DNA of 64,000 bases from contig NZ_JAJQJH010000001.1 in assembly GCF_029544075.1 (NCBI RefSeq), positions 186,001 through 250,000 of the forward strand, written 5' to 3'. Each line of letters begins with the position of its first letter. Within the stretch, counting starts at the first letter, position 1. Below the pieces are notes generated by a model that searched no databases, was not told the DNA's origin, and worked only from the letters and a program-made list of their open reading frames with translations. Made by a program: the position numbers and the translations under genes. The DNA is from Chromohalobacter canadensis. GTDB taxonomy: Bacteria; Pseudomonadota; Gammaproteobacteria; Pseudomonadales; Halomonadaceae. Below, piece after piece: positions 10,439-20,506 of the stretch.

Positions 10439-11842
10439 TTAGCGGCGCTTCTTGCGTGCCTCGCGCGTGCGGTTCAGCTCGCGTTTCTTGGCCTTCTCGC
10501 GGTCGCTGGCGCCGGCATTCTCATCGTAAGGGTTGTCGCCCGAGCGGAATTCGAAGCGCATCGGCGTGCCGCGTACCTTGAGCACCTTACGGAAGGTGTT
10601 AATCAGATACCGCTTGTACGCCTCAGGCAGTGAGCCGGTCTGATTGCCGTGGACTACGATGATGGGCGGGTTGCTGCCGCCCTGGTGGGCCATGCGTAAC
10701 TTGATACGGCGACCGTGGACCAGCGGTGGCTGATGTTCGCTCACCGCATCCTGCAAGAGTGTGGTCAGGCGATTGGTCGACCAGTGACTGTTGGCCGAGT
10801 CGAAGGCACGCGTGACGGAGGGGTAAAGGTCGCCTACCGCGGTGCCGTGCAGCGCGGAAATGAAGTGCATTTCGGCGTAATCGGCGAAGCCCAGGCGGCG
10901 CTTGACCTCCGTGCGCATCTTGTCCTTTGCTTCTTGCTCGAGACCATCCCATTTGTTGACCGCCAGCACCAGCGCCCGCCCGCTACTCAGGACATAGTCG
11001 AGTAGGTGCAGGTCCTGATCGACCAGGCCGCTGCGCGCGTCGAGCACCATGACCGCCACATGACAGTCCTTGATGGCTTCGAGTGTCTTGATGATCGAGA
11101 ACTTCTCGGCGGTTTCCTTGACGTTCTTGCGTCGCCGCACGCCGGCGGTGTCGACCAGCACATAGGGCTTTCCGCGTCGTTCGAAGGGGATCTCGATGGC
11201 ATCGCGTGTGGTGCCGGCCTCATCGAAGACGATGACACGTTCTTCACCCAGCAGGCGGTTGACCAGCGTCGACTTGCCGACATTGGGACGACCGATGACC
11301 CCGATGCGAATGCCGTTGCTGAGATCCGGCGGCGCGGCGTTGACCTCGCGTGGGGGGAAAGGCGCCAACACCTCGTCGATCAAGCTGGTGACGTTGCGCC
11401 CATGCGCGGCGGCGATTGGGCGCGGGTCGCCCAGGCCGAGCTGCCAGAAATCGGCCGACGCCGAGTGTTCTTCGAGACCATCGGTCTTGTTGACCACCAG
11501 CCAGGTCTTTTTCTGATTGACGCGCAGGTGGTTGGCGATGGCCTCGTCGGCGGCGGTGAGACCACTACGCCCGTCGACCATGAACAGCACGATGTCGGCT
11601 TCGTCGATGGCCAGCAGCGACTGCTCGGCCATGGCGGCGTCGATGCCTTCTTCATTACCGCTGATGCCGCCGGTGTCGATGACGGTATAGGTTTTGTCGC
11701 CGAGCGCGCCGTTGCCGTACTTGCGGTCACGGGTCAGGCCGGCGAAGTCGGCGACCAGCGCGTCACGCGTGCGGGTCAGGCGATTGAAGAGGGTCGATTT
11801 GCCGACATTGGGTCGGCCTACCAGGGCGATGACAGGATTCAT
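10439..11842 (-). CDS. der: Ribosome-assembly GTPase Der (EngA)
   Basis: A 467-residue protein with two tandem G domains. The first has '[18 protein letters not shown]', 'DTGG' and 'NKTDG'; the second has '[18 protein letters not shown]', 'DTAG' and 'NKWDG'. A C-terminal KH-like domain ends in a basic tail ([16 protein letters not shown]). Der is an essential 50S assembly factor. I chose [11 protein letters not shown] (11842) because the G1 motif begins at once, as in homologues. It follows bamB in the conserved hisS-yfgM-bamB-der order, but a hairpin at 11984 and a possible extended -10 (TGCTAGAAT, 11945-11953, minus) suggest separate initiation. Confidence 0.97.
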   Translation of the reverse strand: MNPVIALVGRPNVGKSTLFNRLTRTRDALVADFAGLTRDRKYGNGALGDKTYTVIDTGGISGNEEGIDAAMAEQSLLAIDEADIVLFMVDGRSGLTAADEAIANHLRVNQKKTWLVVNKTDGLEEHSASADFWQLGLGDPRPIAAAHGRNVTSLIDEVLAPFPPREVNAAPPDLSNGIRIGVIGRPNVGKSTLVNRLLGEERVIVFDEAGTTRDAIEIPFERRGKPYVLVDTAGVRRRKNVKETAEKFSIIKTLEAIKDCHVAVMVLDARSGLVDQDLHLLDYVLSSGRALVLAVNKWDGLEQEAKDKMRTEVKRRLGFADYAEMHFISALHGTAVGDLYPSVTRAFDSANSHWSTNRLTTLLQDAVSEHQPPLVHGRRIKLRMAHQGGSNPPIIVVHGNQTGSLPEAYKRYLINTFRKVLKVRGTPMRFEFRSGDNPYDENAGASDREKAKKRELNRTREARKKRR

Positions 11843-11983
11843 GGTGTCTCGTAAACCGGCGCACAAAAGCGTTGAGTGAGGCTGGACATGCGACGTGGTC
11901 GCTTCAAAGAGGACATGACGCAAGCGTCACGTTGTCGTGGCGTGATTCTAGCATTGCTGATCGGTACGGGCCCACAAATGACA

Positions 11984-12008
11984 CGGGCACCTCATCGCGA
12001 GGTGCCCG
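11984..12008 (-). terminator. Terminator-like hairpin after bamB
   Basis: A perfect 10-bp stem, CGGGCACCTC / GAGGTGCCCG, with a 5-base loop lies 24 bases past the bamB stop. On the minus strand it is followed only by the T-poor TGTCATTTGT, so termination may be partial, with some read-through into der. Confidence 0.55.
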
Positions 12009-12032
12009 CTCATAAGCTCAAGTGCGGCCCTC

Positions 12033-13196
12033 TCAATCGTCGCTTGCGTCGATATCGTAGGCCACCAGTTCGCCGTCGTTGGTGAGGGTATAGATCCGTT
12101 GGCCGTCGGCCAGCAACGGCAGACTGATGCCATCGCCGCCGAGTTCAGTACGACCCATGATTTCCCCATCGCTGGCATTGAGCAGGTGGACATAACCCTG
12201 ATAGTCGCCTAGCGCCAGCTTGCCATCGACAAAGGTAGGCGCGGTCAGGTTGCGACCTTCGAGGGCGTCGGATTCCCACAGCACGCTGCCACTATCGACG
12301 TCGAGCGCCAGGACATGGCTGGCTTCGTTGACAGTGAAGAGGTAATTACCGACGCGCAGCGGGGTCAGATAACTGGATTCGTCGCGTGACCAGATGACTT
12401 CGCCGCTAGTGGCTTCCAGTGCCATGATGCGACCGTTGTAGCTGGTCACGAACAGGCGTCCGTCCTGAGACAGTACCGGCTGGCCGTCGAGATCGACGAG
12501 CTGTTCCACTTCGGTACGTCCTTGCGGCACGGCGACGCGCATATCCCACAGTGGTTGGCCACTACGGTTGTCGAGCGTTACCAGGCGGCCATTGGCAAAG
12601 CCGACGAACGATACCGGCTCGATGACGCGCGGCGTGCCTGTACCGCGGAGGGTCAGGGATGGCTGGCTACTGCTGTAGGTCCATTCTTCCTGCCCGGAGG
12701 TGCGATCCAGGGCAGTCACCGTGCCGTCGACACTTTGTACCACGACCAGCTTGCTGTTGACCTGAGGTGTGGCCAACACTTCGCTTGAGACCTTGGAACG
12801 CCAAGCTTCGCTGCCGTCCTCGCTATCGATGGCGACGACGGAACCGTTGCGCGTACCGGCATACAGTCGGGTGCTATCGCTGGATATGCCGCTGGAGAGC
12901 GGCGTGTCGAAACGTACTTCCCACTTGGTCTCGCCGCTGTCGGCATCGAGTGCGCGCAACAGACCGTTTTCATCGGCGGCATAGAGGGTGCCGTCGGCGA
13001 GTAGGGGCATCAAGGGATAACGCGCCCGACCCAGGCCATCGCCGACCGAGGTGGACCAACGCTCGTCGAGGGTCGCCGAGGCCGAAAAGTCCTTGAGTTC
13101 CTTGGGTGGATACTGCGGCTCGACGTCGCCAGCGCAGCCCACCAGCAAGGTAGATAAGGTGAGCGCGGCCGGTAACAGTAGGTGGTTCAATTTCAT
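12033..13196 (-). CDS. bamB: Outer-membrane assembly lipoprotein BamB
   Basis: A 387-residue lipoprotein (MKLNHLLLPAALTLSTLLVGCAG, lipobox LLVGC) forming an eight-bladed PQQ-type beta-propeller. Repeats of the kind 'ALDADSGETKWEVRF', 'AIDSEDGSEAWRS', 'ALDRTSGQEEWTYS' and 'ALEATSGEVIWSRD' run through the whole length. BamB is a BamA-binding scaffold of the Bam complex. The start ATG overlaps the yfgM stop by one base (TGATG), so it is translationally coupled. The chain is acidic, as expected for a halophile's periplasmic protein. Its partners BamC and BepA are at 57841 and 53202. Confidence 0.96.
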   Translation of the reverse strand: MKLNHLLLPAALTLSTLLVGCAGDVEPQYPPKELKDFSASATLDERWSTSVGDGLGRARYPLMPLLADGTLYAADENGLLRALDADSGETKWEVRFDTPLSSGISSDSTRLYAGTRNGSVVAIDSEDGSEAWRSKVSSEVLATPQVNSKLVVVQSVDGTVTALDRTSGQEEWTYSSSQPSLTLRGTGTPRVIEPVSFVGFANGRLVTLDNRSGQPLWDMRVAVPQGRTEVEQLVDLDGQPVLSQDGRLFVTSYNGRIMALEATSGEVIWSRDESSYLTPLRVGNYLFTVNEASHVLALDVDSGSVLWESDALEGRNLTAPTFVDGKLALGDYQGYVHLLNASDGEIMGRTELGGDGISLPLLADGQRIYTLTNDGELVAYDIDASDD

Positions 13197-13852
13197 CAGC
13201 TGGCGTCCTCTACACCGAGATTGTCGAGCTTGAGCCGTACGCCGGAAAGCGGTTGATCCTGCTCTTCGGCGCGGGCGAGCGCGTCCTGATAGGCTTGACG
13301 CGCCTCATCGGGTTGGTCTAAAGCGGCGTGGGCATCGCCGCTGATCTCGGCGGCTTGCGCCGCGAGCGCGGTGGGGATATCGCCCTCGAGTGTGGTCAGG
13401 GCGCCCTCGGCGTTGTCCAGGGCGATCTGCACGCGTGCCAGGTTGAGGCGTGCGAGGCCACTGAGATAAGCATGTTCGCTGCTATCGATGAAGGACGACA
13501 GTGTCTCTCGTGCGCCCTCCAAGTCATCGGCGTCGACGGCCAAACGGGCACGCATCAGCTCGGCAAGTTCGGCGTATAAGGTGCCACCGTGCTCGCTTTC
13601 CAGGCCATCGATCATGGTCGTGGCCTGTTCGCGTTGCTCGGCGCTCATCTGCGGTTGCTGCATCAGCATCGTGAGCTGCTGGTAGCGTTGCGATGCTGCT
13701 TCCGCTTGAGAGGCTTGGTAATCCTGCCAGGCGTTCCAGGCGAAGACGCCCGCTCCGGCGAGTACCACCCCGGCGATGATCGCCTTGCCGTATTCCTTCC
13801 ACCAGCGCTTGAGCGTCTCAAGCTGTTCGTCTTCGGTGCTAAGCTCCGCCAC
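13196..13852 (-). CDS. yfgM: YfgM-like membrane-anchored TPR protein
   Basis: A 218-residue protein: a cytoplasmic N-terminus (MAELSTEDEQLETLKRWWKEYGK), one transmembrane helix (about 24-42, AIIAGVVLAGAGVFAWNAW), then a periplasmic TPR-like domain rich in Ala/Leu/Glu (tetratricopeptide_2 / TIM44-like family). E. coli YfgM (ancillary SecYEG translocon subunit) acts with PpiD in periplasmic chaperoning. Position between hisS and bamB is the conserved one. A 13-bp tandem repeat fills much of the gap to hisS. Confidence 0.92.
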   Translation of the reverse strand: MAELSTEDEQLETLKRWWKEYGKAIIAGVVLAGAGVFAWNAWQDYQASQAEAASQRYQQLTMLMQQPQMSAEQREQATTMIDGLESEHGGTLYAELAELMRARLAVDADDLEGARETLSSFIDSSEHAYLSGLARLNLARVQIALDNAEGALTTLEGDIPTALAAQAAEISGDAHAALDQPDEARQAYQDALARAEEQDQPLSGVRLKLDNLGVEDAS

Positions 13853-13894
13853 GGGCGGTCTCCTTCAATGGCTGTTCGTACGAAACGGCGCGGT

Positions 13895-13932
13895 CGTTCT
13901 TCAAGTCCGTTCTTCAAGTCCGCTCTTCAAGC
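13895..13932. repeat. 13-bp tandem repeat (three units) spanning the hisS stop
   Basis: CGTTCTTCAAGTC occurs at 13895-13907 and 13908-13920. A third, slightly changed and truncated unit (CGCTCTTCAAGC) runs 13921-13932 and contains the hisS stop codon. It looks like slippage duplication of the hisS 3' end. Confidence 0.9.
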
Positions 13933-15213
13933 CTCCGCGAGAAGCGTCTTGAGACGCGCCGCGAGCGCATCGAGGGCAACGCTTTCTTGATCGCGGTCTT
14001 CACGTAGGAATTTGATCCCTACCTGACCGCTGGCCAGTTCATCCTCACCGAGTAACAACGCCATGCGGGCCCCGCTCTTGTCGGCTTTCTTTATCTGGCT
14101 CTTGAAGCTGCCGCCGCCGCAATGGAGCTGCAGATGCATGCCAGGCACAGCATCACGCAGGCGTTCGCCCAGCAGCATCGCTTCGCGGCTAGCGGCATCG
14201 CCCATGGCCGTCAGATAGACGTCGGTGCGCGGTCGCGCAGCCTCAGGGATCAGGTCGAGCGTTTCGAGTAGCAGGATCAGTCGCTCAACGCCCATGGCAA
14301 AGCCCACGCCAGGCGTGGGTTTGCCGCCGAGCTGTTCGACCAGGCCATCATAGCGACCGCCGGCACATACCGTGCCCTGGCTGCCCAGCGCTTGGGTGGT
14401 CCACTCGAACACGGTTCGACTGTAATAGTCCAGCCCCCGCACCAGGCGTGGATTGATGACATAGTCGATGCCAGCTGCCTCGAGCATGGCGGTGAGCTCG
14501 GCGAAGTGAACACGCGATTCTTCGTCGAGGTGGTCCATCAAGCGCGGCGCGTCGGCGAGCATCGCCGCCATGTCGGGATTTTTGGAGTCCAGAATACGCA
14601 GCGGATTGGTGCTCAGACGGCGCCGAGAATCCTCGTCAAGGACATCGGAATGCGCCTCGAAGTGGGCGACTAGCGCATCGCGGTAGGCGGCACGGGCCTC
14701 GTTGGAGCCCAACGAGTTGAGCTCCAATTGGACGTGGGGCATCAGGCCGAGCGCTTCCCATAGGCGGGCGCTGAGCAGGATCATCTCGACGTCGATGTCC
14801 GGTCCATACATGCCATAAGCTTCCACGCCGACCTGGTGGAACTGGCGATAGCGCCCCTTTTGAGGGCGCTCATGGCGGAACATCGGCCCCTGATACCACA
14901 GGCGCTGCGTCTGGTTGTAAAGCAGACCGTTCTCCAGTGCCGCACGCACGCAGCTAGCGGTACCTTCGGGCCGCAGCGTGAGGCTGTCGCCGTTGCGGTC
15001 ATCGAAGGTATACATCTCCTTCTCGACGATATCGGTTACTTCGCCGATCGAGCGCTTGAACAGCGCCGTCTGCTCGATGATAGGCATGCGGATTTCGCTA
15101 TACCCATAGCGCTGCATGAGATGCTGGATCTGACGCTCGAAGTATTGCCAAACAGGCGACTGCTCCGGTAGCAGATCGTTCATGCCACGGATGGCCTGGA
15201 TCTTGTTGCTCAA
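13927..15213 (-). CDS. hisS: Histidyl-tRNA synthetase
   Basis: A 428-residue class II synthetase charging tRNA-His. Visible motifs are '[18 protein letters not shown]' at the N-terminus, motif 2 '[29 protein letters not shown]', the histidine-specific '[15 protein letters not shown]' and the motif 3 region '[28 protein letters not shown]', then an anticodon-binding domain. The length is normal. It lies 40 bases downstream of ispG on the same strand, the standard gammaproteobacterial arrangement. Confidence 0.98.
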   Translation of the reverse strand: MSNKIQAIRGMNDLLPEQSPVWQYFERQIQHLMQRYGYSEIRMPIIEQTALFKRSIGEVTDIVEKEMYTFDDRNGDSLTLRPEGTASCVRAALENGLLYNQTQRLWYQGPMFRHERPQKGRYRQFHQVGVEAYGMYGPDIDVEMILLSARLWEALGLMPHVQLELNSLGSNEARAAYRDALVAHFEAHSDVLDEDSRRRLSTNPLRILDSKNPDMAAMLADAPRLMDHLDEESRVHFAELTAMLEAAGIDYVINPRLVRGLDYYSRTVFEWTTQALGSQGTVCAGGRYDGLVEQLGGKPTPGVGFAMGVERLILLLETLDLIPEAARPRTDVYLTAMGDAASREAMLLGERLRDAVPGMHLQLHCGGGSFKSQIKKADKSGARMALLLGEDELASGQVGIKFLREDRDQESVALDALAARLKTLLAEA

Positions 15214-15253
15214 TGCTGACTCCTGAACCGGTACGGGGCGCGCGAGCGGCGCT

Positions 15254-16369
15254 TTATGCCTCGCGGGCGATGGTATCGCGTTCGCGGGCCTCTTTTTCGC
15301 GGACCTTATCGCGGATCAGCGCTTCCAGATCGTCGACCAAGTGGTCGTTGCGAAGCTTGCTGGCCGGCTTGCCGTCGATATAAACGAGGTTGGCCGGGTC
15401 GCCGCCGGTGAGGCCGATATCGCTTTCCTTGGCCTCGCCGGGGCCATTGACCACGCAGCCGATGACCGAGACATCGAGCGGCGTCATGATGTCGTCGAGG
15501 CGTTCCTCGAGGGCATTCATGGTGCCGATGACGTCGAAATTCTGGCGCGAGCAACTCGGGCAGGCGACGAAGTTGATGCCCTTGGAGCGCAGGCGCAGGC
15601 TCTTGAGCATGTCATAGCCGACCTTGATCTCTTCGACAGGATCGGCCGCCAGCGAGACGCGAATGGTGTCGCCGATGCCTTCCATCAACAGCATGCCGAG
15701 TCCAATCGAGGACTTCACGGTCCCCGAACGCAAACCGCCGGCTTCGGTGATGCCTAGATGCAGAGGCTGGTCGATACGCTGCGCGAGTTGGCGGTAAGCG
15801 GCCACTGCCATGAACACGTCGGAGGCCTTGACGCTGACCTTGAAATCCTGGAAATCGAGGCGGTCGAGGTGCTCGATATGCCGCATGGCGGATTCGACCA
15901 GCGCCTCCGGCGTCGGTTCGCCGTATTTCTTCTGCAGATCCTTTTCCAGCGATCCGGCGTTGACGCCGATGCGGATCGGAATGCCGTGTTCGCGGGCGGC
16001 ATCGACCACCGCGCGCACGCGGTCTTCGCGGCCGATATTGCCGGGGTTGATGCGCAGGCAGTCGACGCCTAGTTCTGCCACGCGCAGGGCGATCTTGTAG
16101 TCGAAGTGAATATCGGCAACCAGAGGGACCGAGACCTGGCGCTTGATTTGGCCGAAAGTCTCGGCGGCCTCCATGGTGGGCACCGAAACGCGCACGATGT
16201 CCGCTCCTGCGGCCTCGAGCTGGCGGATCTGCGCCACAGTGGCGGCGACATCCAGGGTATCGGTGTTGGTCATGCTTTGAACGGCGATGGGCGCGCCACC
16301 ACCGACGGGGACATTCCCGACATGAATCTGGCGAGATTGGCGCCGTTGAATCGGAGATTGCATATGCAT
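15254..16369 (-). CDS. ispG: 4-hydroxy-3-methylbut-2-en-1-yl diphosphate synthase (flavodoxin) IspG
   Basis: A 371-residue IspG (GcpE), the [4Fe-4S] enzyme converting MEcPP to HMBPP in the MEP isoprenoid pathway. The N-terminal TIM barrel ('[22 protein letters not shown]') is followed by the cluster domain with '[12 protein letters not shown]' and '[22 protein letters not shown]', which supply the three Cys. Two Met codons six bases apart (16369 and 16363) are possible; I take 16369 because GGGAGAG is about ten bases upstream. It lies seven bases after the rodZ stop. As an Fe-S enzyme it depends on the isc genes about 4 kb upstream in the same gene run. Confidence 0.96.
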   Translation of the reverse strand: MHMQSPIQRRQSRQIHVGNVPVGGGAPIAVQSMTNTDTLDVAATVAQIRQLEAAGADIVRVSVPTMEAAETFGQIKRQVSVPLVADIHFDYKIALRVAELGVDCLRINPGNIGREDRVRAVVDAAREHGIPIRIGVNAGSLEKDLQKKYGEPTPEALVESAMRHIEHLDRLDFQDFKVSVKASDVFMAVAAYRQLAQRIDQPLHLGITEAGGLRSGTVKSSIGLGMLLMEGIGDTIRVSLAADPVEEIKVGYDMLKSLRLRSKGINFVACPSCSRQNFDVIGTMNALEERLDDIMTPLDVSVIGCVVNGPGEAKESDIGLTGGDPANLVYIDGKPASKLRNDHLVDDLEALIRDKVREKEARERDTIAREA

Positions 16370-16376
16370 GTGCGTA

Positions 16377-17480
16377 TCACTCTCCCAAGGTGAAGCGGGC
16401 GACATTATTGCCGCCGGTATGCTGGCTCAGATCGACGTTCTCGCCCCGATAGCGGAGCTCGACGCCGGAGGCGTTACCAATGGTCAGGCGAAACGGGGGC
16501 GTGCCTTGCAGTTCGGTATCGGTACCGGGGTCTTGCAGGCCCGCCATCAGGCGCTGATCGTCGGCATCATAGATCTCGGTCCATGACTGCTCGTTGAAAG
16601 TCAGCGTCAGGCCATTGGCGATGTCAGCGCTTGCAACGCTGCTGGTGTCATCGCTGTCGCCGTCCTGCGTGGTGGATTCGGCGTTCGCCGAGGTGTCGTT
16701 GACGGCGACGTTCGTGCCCTGCGTGTCGGCATCGTCGCGGCTGGCCTCGTCCGCGTCATCGCTGGTGCCAGTGCCATCGCTCGCTTCGTCATTGTTGACG
16801 AGGCCTAGATTGTCGTTTTCGTCGGGTAGCGGCGGCAAGTTGTCCTGTTCGCTCGCGTCGCCTTGTTCGCCCGTGGCAGCCTGCGACGCGATGCCGTCGC
16901 GTTGTGCCTCGTCGTTTGGGGAAGCGTCATCGTTGAGGGCGTCGCTTGCCATGGCCTCGCTCCCCACGTTCTCCGCACTGCCCTCGGTGGCGCCACCGTC
17001 ATCCGCACTTTCCATGGTGGCGGGTTCATCGCCAAGGCCGAAGAACTCGTTGCCCTCGCGGCTCTGCCACCACATCAGCGTCAAGCCGATCAGGCCCACG
17101 ATGATAAGTAGCGTGACCAACTTGAAGATCCAAGCGCCAATCCGTGAGGGCGGTTGCGAGCGATATGATGGCGGTGTGACTTTGCGGTCAAGATCGTCAC
17201 GGCCATGCAGGGCATCGTAGTCTTGCGCCACACGCGTGTCGTCGAGCCCCAACAACTTGGCGTAGGCACGCAGATAACCCCGCCGATAGGTGGCGATGGG
17301 GACCTGATCGTAGCGGTCTTCTTCCAGACCGGTGACCACGGCGGGCCGGAGGTTGAGCTGCTCGGCGACTTCTTCTAATGACAGCCCCTGCCGCTCGCGC
17401 TCGCGTCTCAGCCGAGTGCCAGGAGGTTCGTGACCCTCGGTGGGAGCGGGGGAGGTGTGTTGTTCGTGAGTGTCGCTCAT
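16377..17480 (-). CDS. rodZ: Cell-shape protein RodZ
   Basis: A 367-residue RodZ linking MreB to the wall-elongation machinery. Order: an N-terminal HTH_25 domain ('[41 protein letters not shown]...[16 protein letters not shown]', about 22-85), a basic juxtamembrane stretch, one transmembrane helix (about 116-137, [21 protein letters not shown]), then a long Asp/Glu/Asn/Ser/Thr-rich periplasmic linker (about 145-290), and a C-terminal DUF4115 domain ('[26 protein letters not shown]'). The linker is unusually acidic. Position between pilW and ispG is conserved. Confidence 0.95.
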   Translation of the reverse strand: MSDTHEQHTSPAPTEGHEPPGTRLRRERERQGLSLEEVAEQLNLRPAVVTGLEEDRYDQVPIATYRRGYLRAYAKLLGLDDTRVAQDYDALHGRDDLDRKVTPPSYRSQPPSRIGAWIFKLVTLLIIVGLIGLTLMWWQSREGNEFFGLGDEPATMESADDGGATEGSAENVGSEAMASDALNDDASPNDEAQRDGIASQAATGEQGDASEQDNLPPLPDENDNLGLVNNDEASDGTGTSDDADEASRDDADTQGTNVAVNDTSANAESTTQDGDSDDTSSVASADIANGLTLTFNEQSWTEIYDADDQRLMAGLQDPGTDTELQGTPPFRLTIGNASGVELRYRGENVDLSQHTGGNNVARFTLGE

Positions 17481-17521
17481 ACCAGAGCATCCTTCTCGAA
17501 TTCGTGTGGTCGGATCATGCC

Positions 17522-18262
17522 TCAGGAATCGTCATGCTGCTGATGATAAAAGGCTGCGGCTTCCTCGTCGCCTCGTGCGCGAGCGATGTCGCTCGCCAAT
17601 TCGAGACTTGTCGGAGTCGCCTCGGCCAAGGTGAAGAAACGCTGCAAGCGCTCCCAGGCACGTTCATCATGACCCTGCGTATGGTCGAGTCTCGCCAGCA
17701 AGAGCAGGCTTTGCGTATCGTGTGAGTCGGACGCAATGGCCTGTTCCAACGGACGTCGCGCGGCATCGAGGTCGCCTTGCTCGAACCGGCATCGGCCCAG
17801 ATTGGCAAGCAATTGGGCGCGATTATTATACGTGGTGTCTCGTGCTGCTTGCTGTAGTTGCGTACAGGCGGCGTCGAGCCTGCCCTCATCGTACAGAAAA
17901 GCAGCGTAGTTGTTGCGCGCGCGAGTATAATCGCCGTCGGCATCCAGCGCACGTTTGAAATATTCCTCGGCGAGTGCCGGCTCGTCCTGACGTTGGTAGA
18001 GAAGTGCCATGCTTTCCAGCGCCCGAGGGTCGTCGGGACCCAGTTCCAAGGCGTGTTCCAGCGCATCGCGGGCGCGCGTTAAGTTATCGCGTTTGAGATA
18101 GGCCAGCCCCAGCTCGGTATACGCCGACACCGCTTGACCGTTGTCCGGCGATGCGTAGGGGGAGTTACTTTCGACTTGGACGGCGCAACCGCTCAAGAGC
18201 CAGACGAGCGACATCGCGGCACTCAACGAGCGGATCGAAGGTGGACGATGGCGGCGCGTCAT
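17522..18262 (-). CDS. pilW: Type IV pilus biogenesis lipoprotein PilW/PilF
   Basis: A 246-residue lipoprotein (lipobox LLSGC after MTRRHRPPSIRSLSAAMSLVW) made of TPR repeats such as 'AYTELGLAYLKRDNLTRARDALEHALELGPDDP' and 'ALAEEYFKRALDADGDYTRARNNYAAFLYDEGR'. This is the pilotin PilF/PilW that takes the PilQ secretin to the outer membrane. I chose ATG 18262 because GAGAGGG lies about five bases upstream and the lipobox distance is right. It has the conserved place between rlmN and rodZ. No other pilus gene is in the window. Confidence 0.92.
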   Translation of the reverse strand: MTRRHRPPSIRSLSAAMSLVWLLSGCAVQVESNSPYASPDNGQAVSAYTELGLAYLKRDNLTRARDALEHALELGPDDPRALESMALLYQRQDEPALAEEYFKRALDADGDYTRARNNYAAFLYDEGRLDAACTQLQQAARDTTYNNRAQLLANLGRCRFEQGDLDAARRPLEQAIASDSHDTQSLLLLARLDHTQGHDERAWERLQRFFTLAEATPTSLELASDIARARGDEEAAAFYHQQHDDS

Positions 18263-18366
18263 GGAGCCCTCTCGAAACAATGGCGTCAATCGATGCAATG
18301 AGACGGTATTCGTCGTCTGAAAGTGTCCCATCAAAGCGCCGCACCTCAGTGAAGTCAAGGCGAGGC

Positions 18367-19491
18367 TCAATCGGCATCGATCTGAATGGACTGAATGTAA
18401 CGTTCGTGACGCTTGGTGCGGTCCTTGACGCGTCCCACCAGTTGGCCACAGGCAGCATCGATATCATCGCCGCGCGTCATGCGGACGGGGGCGGTATGGC
18501 CTAACTCTTCGAGCCAGTGCTGAAAGCGCATGACCTGATTGCGTGAAGGCTTCTCGTAGCCCGAGTGCGGGAACGGGTTGAAGGGAATCAGGTTGATCTT
18601 GCACGGCAAGTCCCCGAGCAGCGTTGCCAGCTCTTGGGCATGGAGCTGCTGATCGTTGACATCCTTCATCAGCGTGTACTCGATGGTCAGCATGCGCGTG
18701 TCATCGCATTTATCGAGATAGCGACGGCAGGAATCTAGCAGCGTGGCGATGTTGTACTTGCGATTCAGCGGGACCAGCTCGTTGCGCAGCTCGTCGTTGG
18801 CGGCATGCAGCGAAATCGCCAGACTCACGTCGAGCTCGTCGCCGAGCTTGTCGATCATCGGTACGACGCCGGAGGTGGAGAGCGTGACGCGGCGCTTGGA
18901 AAGGCCGTAACCGTTGTCGTCGAGCATCAACTTCATGGCCGGCACGACGGCATTGTAGTTCATCAGCGGCTCGCCCATGCCCATCATCACCACGTTGGTG
19001 ACCGGGCGGTTGGTATCACGTCGCGCGCCGAAGCTGTTGCTGGCCACCCACACCTGGCCGATAACCTCGGCGCTGGTGAGGTTGCGCTGAAAACCTTGCT
19101 TGCCGGTGGAGCAGAAACTGCAATCCAACGAGCAACCGACCTGAGACGACACACAAAGCGTGCGGCGTTTGCCGCCCTCGGCGGGAATCAGCACGGTTTC
19201 CACGTAGCTGCCGTCTTCCACTTCGAGGACCCACTTGCGCGTGCCATCCTGCGAGGCGCCTTCGTAGACCACGCGTGGGCCACGTACTTCGGCGAGTTCC
19301 TCAAGGCGCGTGCGCAGTGCCTTCGAGAGATTGGTCATCGACTCGAAGTCGTCGCAGCCTTCGTGGTGAATCCACTTCATCACCTGGGCGGCGCGAAATT
19401 TCTTCTCGCCCAATGAGACGAAGAAGGTTTCCATCTCCTCGCGCGTAAGGCCGAGAAGGTTGGTACGGGGCGTGACGGTATCGAGGGTCAT
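18367..19491 (-). CDS. rlmN: Dual-specificity 23S rRNA A2503 / tRNA A37 methyltransferase RlmN
   Basis: A 374-residue radical-SAM enzyme making m2A2503 in 23S rRNA and m2A37 in tRNA. The cluster motif [15 protein letters not shown] (CxxxCxxC) is intact. '[16 protein letters not shown]' and '[16 protein letters not shown]' are typical, and a methyl-carrying Cys is near the C-terminus in 'DIDAACGQL'. Like IspG it needs an Fe-S cluster. It lies 60 bases downstream of ndk. Confidence 0.97.
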   Translation of the reverse strand: MTLDTVTPRTNLLGLTREEMETFFVSLGEKKFRAAQVMKWIHHEGCDDFESMTNLSKALRTRLEELAEVRGPRVVYEGASQDGTRKWVLEVEDGSYVETVLIPAEGGKRRTLCVSSQVGCSLDCSFCSTGKQGFQRNLTSAEVIGQVWVASNSFGARRDTNRPVTNVVMMGMGEPLMNYNAVVPAMKLMLDDNGYGLSKRRVTLSTSGVVPMIDKLGDELDVSLAISLHAANDELRNELVPLNRKYNIATLLDSCRRYLDKCDDTRMLTIEYTLMKDVNDQQLHAQELATLLGDLPCKINLIPFNPFPHSGYEKPSRNQVMRFQHWLEELGHTAPVRMTRGDDIDAACGQLVGRVKDRTKRHERYIQSIQIDAD

Positions 19492-19551
19492 GGTGGGTCG
19501 TACGCTCGGTGGATGGCGGTGCGAGGGCCATGCGGCCCCCGCGGGAAGCGA

Positions 19552-19977
19552 TCAGCGTGCGCAGATCTCTTCGCTGCCGAAGAAGTAAGCGATCTCGCGC
19601 TCGGCGGATTCCGGCGAGTCGGAGCCGTGCACGGCGTTGGCGTCGATGGACTGTGCGAAGTCGGCGCGGATGGTGCCGGCCTCGGCTTCCTTGGGATTGG
19701 TCGCGCCCATCAGGTCACGGTTGGCGGCGATGGCATTGTCGCCTTCCAGTACCTGCACGACCACCGGGCCGGAGGTCATGAAGCCCACTAGGTCGCCGAA
19801 AAAGGAACGTTCCTTGTGCTCAGCGTAGAAGCCTTCGGCCTGCGCCTGGGAAAGCTGCAGCATCTTGGCGGCGACGATCTTGAGACCGGCCTTTTCGAAG
19901 CGGCTTTCGATCTCGCCGATGGCGTTCTTGGCGACGGCGTCGGGCTTGATAATGGACAGGGTGCGTTCGTTGGCCAT
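19552..19977 (-). CDS. ndk: Nucleoside-diphosphate kinase
   Basis: A 141-residue NDK that equalises NTP/dNTP pools. It shows '[15 protein letters not shown]', '[20 protein letters not shown]', and the active-site His in '[24 protein letters not shown]'. The length is standard. The start MANERTL is conserved and the upstream frame is not. The 155-base gap to iscA contains a TACAAT that could be a -10 for a separate ndk promoter. Its -35 is poor. Confidence 0.97.
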   Translation of the reverse strand: MANERTLSIIKPDAVAKNAIGEIESRFEKAGLKIVAAKMLQLSQAQAEGFYAEHKERSFFGDLVGFMTSGPVVVQVLEGDNAIAANRDLMGATNPKEAEAGTIRADFAQSIDANAVHGSDSPESAEREIAYFFGSEEICAR

Positions 19978-20132
19978 GAGGTCAATGTCTCCGTGACTGA
20001 AATCGGGGTCTTGGTCGATACGCCAACGCGCCGCTCGAGGCGACGCGTTGCATGAAACTCGACGGATGTCGAAAAAAGCGCGCCATTGTAGCGTGTCGTC
20101 GGACGTGGCGCACGCCCGGCGGCTGGGCGCCT

Positions 20133-20459
20133 TTAGACGCTGAAGCTTTCCCCGCAGCCACATTGATCGGTGGCATTGGGGTTATTGAAGCGAAAATAAC
20201 GGTTAAGTCCTTCGCTGACGTAGTCCACCTCGGTGCCGTCGAGCATGGTCAAGGCCTCCTTGTCGACGAGCACCTTGACGCCGTGGTCCTCGAAGGGCAC
20301 ATCGTTGGCGCCCACCTCGTCGGCGATGTCGAGCACGTAGCTGTAGCCGGAGCAGCCGCTGGGTTTGATCGCCACGCGTAGGCCGAGGCCATTGCCGCGC
20401 TCGGCGAGCACATGCTGGATCTGTTCGGCGGCGGCGGAACTGATGTTGATGTTAGCCAT
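20133..20459 (-). CDS. iscA: Iron-sulfur assembly A-type carrier IscA
   Basis: A 108-residue HesB/IscA protein ([18 protein letters not shown]) with the three metal-binding cysteines: Cys35 in '[13 protein letters not shown]' and the CGCG pair at 100/102 in '[11 protein letters not shown]'. The CGCGESF ending is IscA-like rather than ErpA-like. It carries Fe-S or iron to target proteins. It is 47 bases downstream of iscS. The gene normally between them (iscU) and those normally after it (hscB, hscA, fdx, iscX) are absent; ndk follows directly. Confidence 0.92.
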   Translation of the reverse strand: MANINISSAAAEQIQHVLAERGNGLGLRVAIKPSGCSGYSYVLDIADEVGANDVPFEDHGVKVLVDKEALTMLDGTEVDYVSEGLNRYFRFNNPNATDQCGCGESFSV

Positions 20460-20506
20460 GTTGACCTCCTTGCTTGGGTCGCGACGCGTGATGCGGCGAC
20501 CTCGAT

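Noticed and set aside
11006-11854. A 282-codon plus-strand open frame opposite der
   Set aside because: The sequence is low-complexity Asp/Gly/Val-rich antisense of the two G domains, with no ribosome-binding site or family match.
13895-13932. CRISPR-like repeats
   Set aside because: Units are 13 bases, directly adjacent, without spacers, and derive from the hisS 3' end.
20111-20131. Terminator between iscA and ndk
   Set aside because: Only a 5-bp CGCCC/GGGCG stem, overlapping the iscA end region, with the T-run too far away to form an intrinsic terminator.
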